From Variovorax paradoxus (GTDB taxonomy: Bacteria; Pseudomonadota; Gammaproteobacteria; Burkholderiales; Burkholderiaceae_C): a DNA stretch of 64,000 nt. The notes below the pieces were generated by a model. That model was not told the origin of the DNA. It searched no databases and was given only the letters and a program-made list of their open reading frames with translations. Position numbers and translations under genes: made by a program. Of this stretch, positions 26,104 through 37,293 are shown in pieces. Location: positions 186,001-250,000 of the forward strand of contig NZ_JAGGNV010000027.1 in NCBI RefSeq assembly GCF_018614955.1. The letters run 5' to 3'. How positions within the stretch are numbered: position 1 is the stretch's first letter; every line of letters begins with the position of its first letter.

Positions 26104-26984
26104 CTCTCGCCCCCAAGATGGCGCGCGAGAAAGGTCCCGACCTTCTGCTCGTATTCGCGCTGCGCAAGCGCATGCAGGTCGACGTGCGCAGCGCCATCCA
26201 CGATCCACAGCTGCTTCGGCTCGACCGCCATGCCGAAGAGCTGGCGCGACTCGTCCGCCGTGGTGCTGCGATCCTCGGCGCCGGAGATGATGAAGACGGC
26301 GGCGCCGATGCCGCCGACCCGCTCGATCGGCCGCAGCCGCGCCGCAGACACGCCGGCGCGCAGCGGCAGCTGCCACAGCAGCAGCGGCGACAGCAGTCCG
26401 CCCGCCGGGCCCAGGTAGGTCGTCAAGCGGTTTCGCACCGCCTCGTCGACCGTGGGATACATCGATTCGAGAATCACCGCCCGGACCTGCGCATCGGGCT
26501 CGCCCAGCGCGAACGCCGCCGCGCCCAGCGACACGCCGATGACGCCGATCGGCTCCAACGGCATCTCGTGTCGGAGGTGGGCCAGCGCGGCCTTCACCCC
26601 CTCGGCTTCCCGCGCGCCGAAGGTGATCCGATCGCCAGTGCTCTCGCCATGTGCGGGCAGGTCGATCAACAGGACCGAATAACCGAGCCGACGCAGGAAC
26701 TGCGCGCGTCCGATCATCTGGCGGCGATCGGATCGCACGCCGTGCAGGAGCAGGATGGCGCCGGCACCGGCACCGGCACCGGCACCGGCACCGGCACCGG
26801 CATGGCCGCGGATTTGCCAGCCCGACAGACGTTCCCGGTCGGCATAGGGTATTTGCACGGCCGCCGCCGGCAGGTCCGGCGGCAAGATGCCGATGGCCGA
26901 GCGCACAGGGCGCTCAGCAATTCGCCGACGGCGGCGGTGCACAAAGCTCCAAGCACGATGGCGGCAAGAACGAGGTAGGACCAT
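26100..26984 (-). CDS. alpha/beta hydrolase with frameshifted N-terminus
   Basis: The intact frame encodes a hydrolase core: LLLHGVRSD (oxyanion loop), DLPAHGEST, nucleophile GVSLG, acid in SGAEDRSTT and His in DGAAHVDLH. The N-terminus of this frame (Arg-rich) looks wrong. The -1 frame from ATG 26992 instead encodes a membrane anchor (MPGWSYLVLAAIVLGALC TAAVGELLSA) that would join the core at PVRSAIGILPPDL if one C were restored near 26919. So it is an anchored hydrolase with a one-base deletion, either real or a sequence error. A seven-unit CCGGCA repeat gives a Gly-Ala run just before LLLHG. Confidence 0.75.
   Translation of the reverse strand: MVLPRSCRHRAWSFVHRRRRRIAERPVRSAIGILPPDLPAAAVQIPYADRERLSGWQIRGHAGAGAGAGAGAGAGAILLLHGVRSDRRQMIGRAQFLRRLGYSVLLIDLPAHGESTGDRITFGAREAEGVKAALAHLRHEMPLEPIGVIGVSLGAAAFALGEPDAQVRAVILESMYPTVDEAVRNRLTTYLGPAGGLLSPLLLWQLPLRAGVSAARLRPIERVGGIGAAVFIISGAEDRSTTADESRQLFGMAVEPKQLWIVDGAAHVDLHALAQREYEQKVGTFLARHLGGER
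26761..26802. repeat. (CCGGCA)7 hexanucleotide microsatellite in hydrolase gene
   Basis: Seven perfect tandem copies of CCGGCA encode an alternating Ala-Gly run on the minus strand directly before the oxyanion-hole strand of the hydrolase. Units of six bases change length without a frameshift, so slippage would vary a surface loop. Confidence 0.92.
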
Positions 26985-27136
26985 CCGGGCATGGTTGCGG
27001 AGTATGCGACGGCGGCGCGCCCTGTAGGCTGCCGCTGCTCGCTGGCCGACGGTATCGTCCTACGCCCAAAGACTTCTTTGCAGCGCATTACCCTTCAGCC
27101 GCGATCTCGCGGCGGCCGGAAAGAAGGAGGCACGCC

Positions 27137-28966
27137 ATGCAGAGGAATTGCCGGTTCGATCTTCGGGTGCTGATCCGCATGGCGTGCATCGCGGCCGCGG
27201 CCGGGCTTGCGGCATGCGGCGGCGGAGGCGGCGGCCATGGCGGTGTCGCGGTGCCGCCCCCCAGCCAGACGAAACTGAGCTGCGACGACTCGATCAAGAG
27301 CGGCTTCAAACCGGACGCCAACACCACCGTGCTGCTGGTCAAGGCCTTCAAGACCGGCGACCCGCTGCTCCTGACCGGAACGCCGACGCCCACAACGCCC
27401 ACGGCGACCACCGACGTCTGCGTCGTGAAGCTTCTGGTCGGGCCAGGCAATCCCGGCCCGGCGGATGCCCCGTCGACATCGCCCGGCGTAGGCATCGAGG
27501 TTTGGCTGCCCAATGAGGCGAAGTGGAACCAGCGGGTGCATGTGAAGGGCGGCGGCGGCTGGGCCGGCGGCGTCCACACCTCGCTCACGGCGCTCGCGGG
27601 CCTCACCGGCGGCACCGCCGGCGCACCGGCGCAAACCGCGATGGTCGAAGGCGCGGTCTCGGCCAGCACCGACACCGGCCATGCCAATACCGCCAACGGC
27701 GGTTCCTTCGCGATGAGGCCTGACGGGACCATCAACATCCTGCTGTGGAACGACTTCGCGCAGCGCGGCATCCACGAGATGGCGGTCAAGACCAAGGCGC
27801 TGGCCGCTGCCTTCTATGGCACGCCCGCCAAGTTCGCGTACTGGAACGGCTTCTCCACCGGCGGTCGCCAGGGCCACATGGAAGCGCAGGCGAATCCGGC
27901 CGACTTCGACGGCATCCTGGCCGGCGCGCCGGCCATCAACTGGACCAAGTTCATCACCGCCGAGCTCTATCCGCAGATCGTCTACCAGCGCGACCTGGGC
28001 GGCGTGCCACTCACGCCGGCCCAGCTCACGCTGATGGGCAACGCCGCCATCAACGCCTGCGACGTGGTGAACAGCCAGCATCTCGGCTACATCCCCGACC
28101 CATCGCAATGCCGCTACGACCCATTGCTGGACGCCAGCGTGCTGTGCGCGAGCAGCGGCGGAACGGGGCCCGCCGGCAGCTGCGTCACGGCCGCCCAGGC
28201 GCTGGCGATGAACAAGATCTGGTACGGCCAGACCGCCGACGGCTCCGTGCCTTCGCCCTCGGCGGACAACGGCTTCGCGACCTCGCCCTCGGTCTCGGCC
28301 AACCAGCGCTGGTACGGGCTCACGCGCGGCACCAATCAGAGCGGGCTCGCCGGTCCCACACCCTTCAGCATCGCGACCGACATGGTGGCGCTCGAGCTGC
28401 AGGACCCGACCTGGGCCCAGCCCAACTTCATCAACGCGACGGGCAATGGCATCGATCGCTGGAAGACGCTGTCCTATGCGGCTCTCTCGAACGCCTACGA
28501 CCAGGGCGTCGCCCTCCAATCCGCGTTCGCCAACATCAACACGGACGAACCGGACCTCGGCCGCTTCGCGGCGCGCGGCGCCAAGATGCTGGTCTACCAC
28601 GGCCTGTCGGACACGCTGATCCCGCCGCAGGGCACGACCCACTACTACACGCGCCTGTCGGACCGCATGGGCGGCGATGCGGTCGTGCGCAACTTCTACC
28701 GGCTCTTCCTGGTGCCGGGCATGGCCCACGGCTTCAGCAACGGCACCACCAATCCGGCCGCGAATCCGCCGCTGCCGACGATCAATCTGCTCTACACGGC
28801 GCTCACGGCCTGGGTGGAAGGCGGCAATTCGCCGGAGCGCATCGACATCTCGGCCGCCGCCAGCGGCAGCTCGCCGGCCAGTTCGCGGCCGATCTGCATG
28901 TATCCGACCAAGGCCACGCTGACCGGCGGCGATCCGCGCGTGGCGGCATCGTACGTCTGCTCCTGA
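27137..28966 (+). CDS. tannase/feruloyl-esterase-family lipoprotein
   Basis: This 609-residue predicted lipoprotein (leader ending GLAAC, Cys27, then a glycine run) carries a tannase/feruloyl esterase domain: VHVKGGGGWAGGV, nucleophile GFSTGGRQGH (Ser near 238), DFDGILAGAPAINW, Asp in GLSDTLIPPQGTTHYY and His in VPGMAHGF. Paired cysteines flank the catalytic region, as in the family. It probably hydrolyses phenolic or plant-derived esters at the cell surface. AAGGAGG at 27124-27130 fixes the start. Confidence 0.88.
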   Translation: MQRNCRFDLRVLIRMACIAAAAGLAACGGGGGGHGGVAVPPPSQTKLSCDDSIKSGFKPDANTTVLLVKAFKTGDPLLLTGTPTPTTPTATTDVCVVKLLVGPGNPGPADAPSTSPGVGIEVWLPNEAKWNQRVHVKGGGGWAGGVHTSLTALAGLTGGTAGAPAQTAMVEGAVSASTDTGHANTANGGSFAMRPDGTINILLWNDFAQRGIHEMAVKTKALAAAFYGTPAKFAYWNGFSTGGRQGHMEAQANPADFDGILAGAPAINWTKFITAELYPQIVYQRDLGGVPLTPAQLTLMGNAAINACDVVNSQHLGYIPDPSQCRYDPLLDASVLCASSGGTGPAGSCVTAAQALAMNKIWYGQTADGSVPSPSADNGFATSPSVSANQRWYGLTRGTNQSGLAGPTPFSIATDMVALELQDPTWAQPNFINATGNGIDRWKTLSYAALSNAYDQGVALQSAFANINTDEPDLGRFAARGAKMLVYHGLSDTLIPPQGTTHYYTRLSDRMGGDAVVRNFYRLFLVPGMAHGFSNGTTNPAANPPLPTINLLYTALTAWVEGGNSPERIDISAAASGSSPASSRPICMYPTKATLTGGDPRVAASYVCS

Positions 28967-28976
28967 TGCTCGACGC

Positions 28977-30200
28977 CTAGGGCGGCGGCAGCTCCGCCGC
29001 CCTGCGCATCGCCGGCCAGGCGCCGACCGTCAGCGCGCGCAGCGCCCACTCCACAGGCCCGTAGCTGAAGCGGCGCAGCCACAGGCGGCTGGCGGCCAGC
29101 TGGCCCGCGAAGATGATCGATGCGATCAGCATGCAGGCCGCCGGCGAGACGCGGCCCATCCAGCCCAGCCCGTAGGCCGTGAAGATCAGCGCGCAGACGA
29201 GCGACTGCATGAGGTAGTTGCTCAGGGCCATGCGCCCCGCTGGCGCCAGCAGCCGGGCGATGCGCATGCCGCGTGCGCGCTCGAACAGCATCATCGCGAG
29301 CCCGACATAGGCGGCGCTCAGGAAGGGCGCGCTCAAGAGGCTCACGGCCAGGCCCACGATCTCCCAGCCGGAGCCGATCCGGTAGACCGTGGCCGTCGCA
29401 TAGACCAGCGCGCCGGGCAGGCCCACCGCCAGGCCCCAGCCGGCCAGGCGTCGCCAAAGTCCGCGGTAGCGGTCGAGCCGCGCGAACATGCGGCGCTTGC
29501 CGGCCATGAAGCCGAGCATGAACATGGCGAGCGCGCAGGGGCCCTGGATCAGCACCACGATCCACCAGGTCTGGCCGAGTTCCTGCAGGCGCTGGGCGAC
29601 CACCGTCGCCGGCGTGCCCAGCCAGGCCATTTGCGCGGCGCTCGCGCGCGCCGCGGCGCCGGCGACGTCAACGGTCTCGCCGGCGTGGATGCGGAGCCCG
29701 CCGAGCACGGCCATGACGGCCGCGGGCATCAGCGTGAGTACGCAGGCGCGCCAGGCCGCCTGGGCATCGGTCTGCTGGCGCAGCCAGAGCAGGACCAGGC
29801 CCAGCACGGCATAGGTGCCGAGGATGTCGCCGTGAAACAGCCACACCGCATGTGCGGCGCCGATGAGCCAGAGCCCGAGCAGGCGGCGCAGCATCCTCGG
29901 CTCGAAGGCTTTGCCGCTGCGCTCGGCCGCATTCATCTGCAGCGTGAAGCTGTAGCCGAACAGGAAGGAGAAGAGCAGGTAGAACTTGGTCTCGAACAGG
30001 AAGGCCACGAGCCAGCGCACGGCGCGGTCCACGGGCCGGGCGAAGGCCGGGTCGGGCGCGGCCATCCCGAAGTATGCCGAGGCGAAGGCCGCGATGTTGA
30101 CCATCAGGATGCCCAGGAGCGCAAAGCCGCGCAGCGCATCCAGGTGCAGCAGCCGCGTCGGCTGAAGCGCGCGGGCCCCGTGCGGAGAAGCGTCGTTCAT
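28977..30200 (-). CDS. DUF418-family integral membrane protein
   Basis: This 407-residue protein has about nine to ten membrane helices. The N-terminus (RLLHLDALRGFALLGILMVNI) and the C-terminal DUF418 block (PAGRMALSNYLMQSLVCALIF with GPVEWALRALT) place it in the YeiB/DUF418 family, related to acyltransferase-3-type membrane proteins, with unknown activity. It converges on the esterase gene, ten bases apart. Confidence 0.9.
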   Translation of the reverse strand: MNDASPHGARALQPTRLLHLDALRGFALLGILMVNIAAFASAYFGMAAPDPAFARPVDRAVRWLVAFLFETKFYLLFSFLFGYSFTLQMNAAERSGKAFEPRMLRRLLGLWLIGAAHAVWLFHGDILGTYAVLGLVLLWLRQQTDAQAAWRACVLTLMPAAVMAVLGGLRIHAGETVDVAGAAARASAAQMAWLGTPATVVAQRLQELGQTWWIVVLIQGPCALAMFMLGFMAGKRRMFARLDRYRGLWRRLAGWGLAVGLPGALVYATATVYRIGSGWEIVGLAVSLLSAPFLSAAYVGLAMMLFERARGMRIARLLAPAGRMALSNYLMQSLVCALIFTAYGLGWMGRVSPAACMLIASIIFAGQLAASRLWLRRFSYGPVEWALRALTVGAWPAMRRAAELPPP

Positions 30201-30230
30201 GACGCATCGTAGGGCCCGCGCGTGACCGGG

Positions 30231-30683
30231 CTATGCCTTCTCGGGAATCGGGTTGCGGAAGCTCACGTTGAGAAGGTTCCAGGCATTGATGACTGCGATC
30301 GTGAAGCCGAGCTCGACGATCTCGACGTCTGTGAAGTGCGGCTTCAGCCGCGCGAACTCCTCGTCGCTCGCATCGCTGTGCGGCGTGGCGTTGACGAGCT
30401 CCGCCCAGCGCAGCGCGGCGCGCTCGCGTTCGCTGAAGAAGGGCGCCTCGCGCCAGCCTGCGAGGGCGTTGAGATGGCGAGGATCGACCTCCAGCCGGAT
30501 CAGGTCGCGCCAGTGCATGTCGATGCAGTAGCCGCAGCCGTTGATCTGCGAGAGCCGCAGCAGCACGAGGTCGACGAGACGGCTGCCGAGCGAGCCTTTA
30601 TGGACGGCAGCGGAGGTGTCGAGCAGCCCCTGGAAAGCCTTGGGAGCGAGCTGATAGTAGGGAAGACGGGCGGTGTGTGCCAT
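30231..30683 (-). CDS. AhpD-like carboxymuconolactone decarboxylase-family protein
   Basis: This 150-residue protein has the alkylhydroperoxidase motif CGYC-x3-H (Cys50, Cys53, His57) within LSQINGCGYCIDMHWRD, consistent with a thiol-peroxidase-type all-helical protein. The start at 30683 gives the family's usual MAHTARLPYYQL opening; a longer frame adds unlikely residues. The 162-bp gap to aspA holds both promoters. Confidence 0.87.
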   Translation of the reverse strand: MAHTARLPYYQLAPKAFQGLLDTSAAVHKGSLGSRLVDLVLLRLSQINGCGYCIDMHWRDLIRLEVDPRHLNALAGWREAPFFSERERAALRWAELVNATPHSDASDEEFARLKPHFTDVEIVELGFTIAVINAWNLLNVSFRNPIPEKA

Positions 30684-30845
30684 GAAAAAGTCCTTGGTTG
30701 CATCAGGACGGCCGCCCCATGCGGCCTTCCATGCACTCAAGACGCGACAGGGCCCGCGTTTGTGACAGCGGCGGGAGTACGCTGTTGCGGGCACGGGCCG
30801 ATCCGCCGACCATAGCCTTCAATTTCATTCACCGAGGAACAAGCC

Positions 30846-32270
30846 ATGAGCCAGAAGATGCGCATCGAACACGACCTGCTGGGTGACCGCGAGGTGCCCG
30901 ACGAGGTCTACTACGGCGTGCACACGCTGCGCGCCAAGGAGAACTTCCAGATCTCGGGCACGACCATCTCGTCCTACCCGGAGCTGGTGGTGGCGCTTGC
31001 CTCGGTCAAGCAGGCGGCCGCCGAGGCCAACACCGAGCTGGGCCTGCTGCCCGCCGAGCTGCGCGACGCGATCGTCGCTGCCTGCAAGGAAATCCGCGGC
31101 GGCGCGCTGCACGAGCAGTTCGTGGTCGACGTGATCCAGGGCGGCGCCGGCACCTCGACCAACATGAACGCCAACGAGGTGGTCTGCAACCGCGCGCTCG
31201 AGATCATGGGCCACCGCAGGGGCGAGTACCAGTACCTGCATCCCAACGAGCACGTCAACATGGCGCAGAGCACCAACGACGTCTATCCGACCGCGATCCG
31301 CATCGCCACCTGCTTCGCGATCGAAGAGCTGCTCGCGGCCATGGACTATCTTCGCGAAGCCTTCGATGCCAAGGCCAAGGAGTTCGCGCACCTGCTGAAG
31401 ATCGGCCGCACCCAGCTGCAGGACGCGGTGCCGATGACGCTGGGCCAGGAGTTCTCGACCTACGCGGTCATGCTGGAGGAAGACATCGCGCGCCTGACCG
31501 AGGCCTCGGCCCTGATCCGCGAAGTCAACCTCGGCGCCACGGCCATCGGCACCGGCATCACCGCGCATCCCGAGTACGCGGGCAAGGCGCTGGCCGCGCT
31601 GCGCGGCATCACCGGCCTCGATCTTTCCACCGCGCCCAACCTGATCGAGGCGACCCAGGATTGCGGCGCCTTCGTGCAGTTGTCGGGCGTGTTGAAGCGC
31701 ATCGCGGTCAAGCTGTCGAAAACCTGCAACGACCTGCGGCTGCTCTCCAGCGGCCCGCGCTCGGGCTTCGGCGAGATCAACCTGCCGCCGATGCAGGCCG
31801 GCTCGTCGATCATGCCGGGCAAGGTCAACCCGGTGATTCCGGAGGTCGTCAACCAGGTCGCCTTCGAGGTGTTCGGCAACGACCTGACCGTGACCTTCGC
31901 GGCCGAGGCCGGGCAGCTGCAGTTGAACGCTTTCGAGCCGATCATCGCGAGCGCGCTGTTCCGCAGCTTCAAGCACCTGACCAACGGCTGCATGACGCTG
32001 GCCGACCTGTGCGTGAAAGGCATCACCGCCAATCCGGACCGGCTGCGCGAGAGCATCGAGCGCTCGATTTCGCTGGTGACGGCGCTGAATCCGATCATCG
32101 GCTACAAGGAAGCGACCGAGGTCGCGGCCGAGGCCTTCGCCAACGGCACCAACGTGCGCGAGGTGGTGCTGCGCCGCAAGCTGATGACCGAGGCCGAACT
32201 CGAAGACGCGCTGCGCCACGAGGTGCTGACGCAGCCGCGCGCCTACGAGAAGGCGCAGAAGGCCGGCTGA
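30846..32270 (+). CDS. aspA: aspartate ammonia-lyase
   Basis: This 474-residue cytoplasmic enzyme of the fumarase/aspartase superfamily converts L-aspartate to fumarate and ammonia. It has the N-terminal GAGTSTNMNANEV, TNDVYPTAIRIA, and the signature loop GSSIMPGKVNPV (about 319-330) with the catalytic Ser. Aspartase rather than fumarase is supported by the N-terminal MRIEHDLLGDREVP and by KIGRTQLQDAVPMTLGQEF. It stands alone, converging on the GYD gene. Confidence 0.93.
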   Translation: MSQKMRIEHDLLGDREVPDEVYYGVHTLRAKENFQISGTTISSYPELVVALASVKQAAAEANTELGLLPAELRDAIVAACKEIRGGALHEQFVVDVIQGGAGTSTNMNANEVVCNRALEIMGHRRGEYQYLHPNEHVNMAQSTNDVYPTAIRIATCFAIEELLAAMDYLREAFDAKAKEFAHLLKIGRTQLQDAVPMTLGQEFSTYAVMLEEDIARLTEASALIREVNLGATAIGTGITAHPEYAGKALAALRGITGLDLSTAPNLIEATQDCGAFVQLSGVLKRIAVKLSKTCNDLRLLSSGPRSGFGEINLPPMQAGSSIMPGKVNPVIPEVVNQVAFEVFGNDLTVTFAAEAGQLQLNAFEPIIASALFRSFKHLTNGCMTLADLCVKGITANPDRLRESIERSISLVTALNPIIGYKEATEVAAEAFANGTNVREVVLRRKLMTEAELEDALRHEVLTQPRAYEKAQKAG

Positions 32271-32292
32271 AGCGGCTTGCTTCGCGCAGGCC

Positions 32293-32583
32293 TCACGGCA
32301 TCAGGCCGATGATCTTCTTGATCTCCGAGGCCGAGTAGGCGCGCAGCGTTTGCGAACGCACATTGCCGAGCGAGCCGACGCTGAGCAGCGTGGCCATCGC
32401 CGCTTCGTCGCTGCCTTCGGTCGTGACCACCAGGTCGTAGCTGCCGGTGGTCCAGTGAATGCTCTTGACGGCGAGGCCCAGCTTGCTCGCCAGGGCCGCG
32501 AACGCCTCGGCGCGGCTCGGCGACTCCTTGACATTGCGGATGCCCTGGTCCGTGAAGTTGATGAGCGAGATATAGGTGGCCAT
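32293..32583 (-). CDS. GYD-domain protein
   Basis: This 96-residue protein has the ferredoxin-like GYD domain pattern: YISLINFTDQGIRNVKESPSRAEAF, then WTTGSYDLVVTTEGSDEAAM and SLGNVRSQTLRAYS. The family is widespread and uncharacterised. The start at 32583, preceded by AGGGAAG, gives the canonical MATYISL beginning. Confidence 0.88.
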   Translation of the reverse strand: MATYISLINFTDQGIRNVKESPSRAEAFAALASKLGLAVKSIHWTTGSYDLVVTTEGSDEAAMATLLSVGSLGNVRSQTLRAYSASEIKKIIGLMP

Positions 32584-32734
32584 GGTGCTTCCCTCGTTGC
32601 AGGTGGAGGCCTGGCCGCCGCGGCCGCGGCACAAAGCCCTGGAGGGGATGACATCGAGCCGCGATCCCCGGAGACGGATCGCTCAAACTCAATATAGGCG
32701 GCGTGCCCGCCGAATTCCATTCGGCGGCCGTTCG

Positions 32735-33064
32735 CTACCGGACGGAGTCGAGGAGTTCCCCGAGCTCGCGCCGGATCTCGTCCGCGCTGCCGGGCCGCAC
32801 CAGGCGGCCCAGCTCCTTGCCGTCGCGCATGAAGATCAGCGTCGGCCACAGCTTGATGCCGAAGGAGCGGCCCAGCGGCCGTCCGCTGGCGTCTTCGATC
32901 TTGAGATGGCGCAGCGGCGGCACCTCGGCCAGCGCCTTGGCGAGCAGCGGCTGCGCCGCCTTGCAGATGCCGCACCAGGGGGCGCCGAATTCGAGGAGCG
33001 TGGGGCCGGAGAGCGTGTCGACTTCGCTGCGCGAAGGCTCGACCGGGGCGTAGGAATCGTTCAT
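32735..33064 (-). CDS. thioredoxin-family protein
   Basis: This 109-residue cytoplasmic protein has the redox motif WCGIC (Cys31, Cys34), where GI replaces the GP of classic thioredoxin, and the cis-Pro region KLWPTLIFMRDG. It likely reduces or oxidises a specific partner. It follows the GAF/Fis regulator by 26 bp on the same strand, so the two probably share a transcript divergent from the cox genes. Confidence 0.88.
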   Translation of the reverse strand: MNDSYAPVEPSRSEVDTLSGPTLLEFGAPWCGICKAAQPLLAKALAEVPPLRHLKIEDASGRPLGRSFGIKLWPTLIFMRDGKELGRLVRPGSADEIRRELGELLDSVR

Positions 33065-33090
33065 CGCTCCATTCTGCGTTGGGCTGCGAT

Positions 33091-34197
33091 TTATTGCCGG
33101 CGCCGGGCCAGTTTGCGGTAGACGGTGGCACGGCTGATGCCGAGCGTGCGCGCGGCCTCGGCCACGTTGCCGCGCGCGTCGTCCACCGCGCGGCGGATCA
33201 GCGCGGTTTCGAGGTCGCGCAGCTGCGGGCGCTCCTGGCTTGCGCCACGCGGTGCGCGGTGCGCGAGCTGCGGATGGGCCTGCACGCGCAGGCCTGACCA
33301 CAGCGGCACTTCGAGCGCAGTGTCGCCGCGCCGCGCCGCATCGAAGAGCATCTGCGGCGGCAGCGCGAACAGATCGTTGCAGTGCAGCGTCGGGTCGGTG
33401 CCCAGCGGCTGGTGAAGCATCTGGCGCGCGGCGGTATTGGCGCCGGTCACGCGGCCGTCGGCGTCGATGCACAGCAGGCCCTCGGTGGCCGGCCCTGCGG
33501 CATAGCCCGGCCAATCGATGCGCAGCAGCAGTTCGCAGGGCAAGGCGAGCATCAGCGCGTTCTCGATGCTGCGCGCCGAGAGCGCGGCCAGGTGCCGCAG
33601 CTCGGGGCGTTCGACCACCTGCACGCCGGTCAGGTCCAGCATGCCGATGCATTGGCCCTGCGGTCCGAACAGCGGCGCACCGGCGCAGCTGTAGATGCCG
33701 GTGTCATCGAAGAAATGCTCGTTGCGGTGCAGCCATACCGATTCGCGTTCGGCCAGCGCCGCGCCGATGGCGGTGGTGCCGACCGCGCGCTCGGAAAGAT
33801 CGACGCCGATGCGCGCGATGTCGCGCGCGTGGCGGACCGCGGGATCGCTGCCGCCGGGCAGGGCGCCGACGTCGATTACGACGCCTTCGGCATCGGTCAG
33901 GACGGCGAAGTAGTGCGTATCGGCGATCGCGCGCGACAGCTTGTCGAGCACCGGACGCGCGGCCGAGACCAGGGCCCGGTTGCGCTCCGCGACATGCCGG
34001 GCAGCCGCCGCCGAGACCGGATCGAAGCAGACGCGCTGCTGCGGCCGGTGGCCGGCCGCCAGGCAGCGTTGCCACGAGCGGATGAGCCAGGGTTCGATGC
34101 GGGCGCCGCGCGGATCCGCGGCTTCACCTTCGATCCATTCGCGCCGCGCTTGTGCGATGGAGAAGGAGCGTTCGGGCGCGGCGGAGTAGGTGGTCAT
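33091..34197 (-). CDS. AcoR-like GAF/Fis-HTH regulator lacking the AAA+ domain
   Basis: This 368-residue protein starts with the AcoR-type N-terminus (ARREWIEGEAADPRGARIEPWLIRSWQRCLAAGH), has a GAF domain at about 75-220 (THYFAVLTDAEGVVIDVG, GTTAIGAALAERESVWLHRNEHFFDD) and a PAS-like stretch, and goes straight to a Fis-type HTH (VAEAARTLGISRATVYRKLAR). The sigma-54-activating AAA+ ATPase between them is absent, so it cannot act as an ordinary enhancer-binding protein. It faces the cox operon across a 126-bp gap and is its likely regulator. Confidence 0.87.
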   Translation of the reverse strand: MTTYSAAPERSFSIAQARREWIEGEAADPRGARIEPWLIRSWQRCLAAGHRPQQRVCFDPVSAAAARHVAERNRALVSAARPVLDKLSRAIADTHYFAVLTDAEGVVIDVGALPGGSDPAVRHARDIARIGVDLSERAVGTTAIGAALAERESVWLHRNEHFFDDTGIYSCAGAPLFGPQGQCIGMLDLTGVQVVERPELRHLAALSARSIENALMLALPCELLLRIDWPGYAAGPATEGLLCIDADGRVTGANTAARQMLHQPLGTDPTLHCNDLFALPPQMLFDAARRGDTALEVPLWSGLRVQAHPQLAHRAPRGASQERPQLRDLETALIRRAVDDARGNVAEAARTLGISRATVYRKLARRRQ

Positions 34198-34237
34198 CGT
34201 GTTTCATTTTGAGAATTTCAAGCGCGCACTGCAAGCG

Positions 34238-34255
34238 CCTAGGGTTTTGCCTAGG
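34238..34255. promoter_or_regulatory. CCTAGG-N6-CCTAGG element upstream of cox operon
   Basis: Two copies of the self-complementary hexamer CCTAGG are separated by six bases (GTTTTG) in the gap between the GAF/Fis regulator and coxS, 68 bp before coxS. It is a candidate binding site for that regulator. No convincing sigma-54 -24/-12 promoter is seen. Confidence 0.45.
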
Positions 34256-34323
34256 ATGGTGCCCTTGCCCGGCGTCCAAGATTCCAGTTGCCCAGCCATC
34301 TCACCCACAACGGAGACAGCCAC

Positions 34324-34818
34324 ATGCAGGTTCCATTCACGGTCAACGGCCGCGAGGTCACGGTCGACGCGCCCCCCAACACCTTTCTCGTGCAGGCGCT
34401 GCGCGAGCATCTCCACCTGACCGGAACGCACGTGGGATGCGACACCGCCCAGTGCGGCGCCTGCACCGTCCAAGTCAACGGCCGCGCGGTCAAGTCATGC
34501 AACGTGCTGGTGGCGCAGGTGAGCGGCGCGAAGATCACGACCATCGAAGGCATCGCCCAGCCCGACGGCACCATGCACCCGATGCAGGCGGCCTTCAAGG
34601 AGTGCCACGGCCTGCAATGCGGCTTCTGCACACCGGGCATGGTGATGAGCGCCATCGACCTGTGCACGCACCATCCCAAGGCCAGCGAAACCGAGATCCG
34701 CGAGCTGCTGGACGGCAACATGTGCCGCTGCACCGGCTACCAGAACATCGTCAAGGCAGTGCAGATGGGCGGCGAGGCCATGGCCGCCGCACCGGCCAAA
34801 GCCGCTGCCACGGCATAA
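34324..34818 (+). CDS. coxS: molybdenum hydroxylase small (2Fe-2S) subunit, form-II CoxS-like
   Basis: This 164-residue electron-transfer subunit has a plant-type 2Fe-2S cluster (GCDTAQCGACTV and, later, Cys in VKSCN) and the C-terminal 2Fe-2S pattern GFCTPGM / MCRCTGY. It passes electrons from the Mo site to the FAD subunit. The start at 34324 gives the usual length. It is the first gene of the operon, with an 11-bp gap to coxL. Confidence 0.93.
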   Translation: MQVPFTVNGREVTVDAPPNTFLVQALREHLHLTGTHVGCDTAQCGACTVQVNGRAVKSCNVLVAQVSGAKITTIEGIAQPDGTMHPMQAAFKECHGLQCGFCTPGMVMSAIDLCTHHPKASETEIRELLDGNMCRCTGYQNIVKAVQMGGEAMAAAPAKAAATA

Positions 34819-34829
34819 GGAGCAGCATC

Positions 34830-37274
<2,445 letters not shown>

Positions 37275-37293
37275 CCATCGAAGGAACCACACC

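Noticed and set aside
26761-26802. CRISPR-like repeat
   Set aside because: Six-base units in direct tandem without spacers; a microsatellite inside a coding region.
33091-34197. Sigma-54 enhancer-binding activator
   Set aside because: The AAA+ ATPase domain is absent; GAF and Fis HTH are directly joined.
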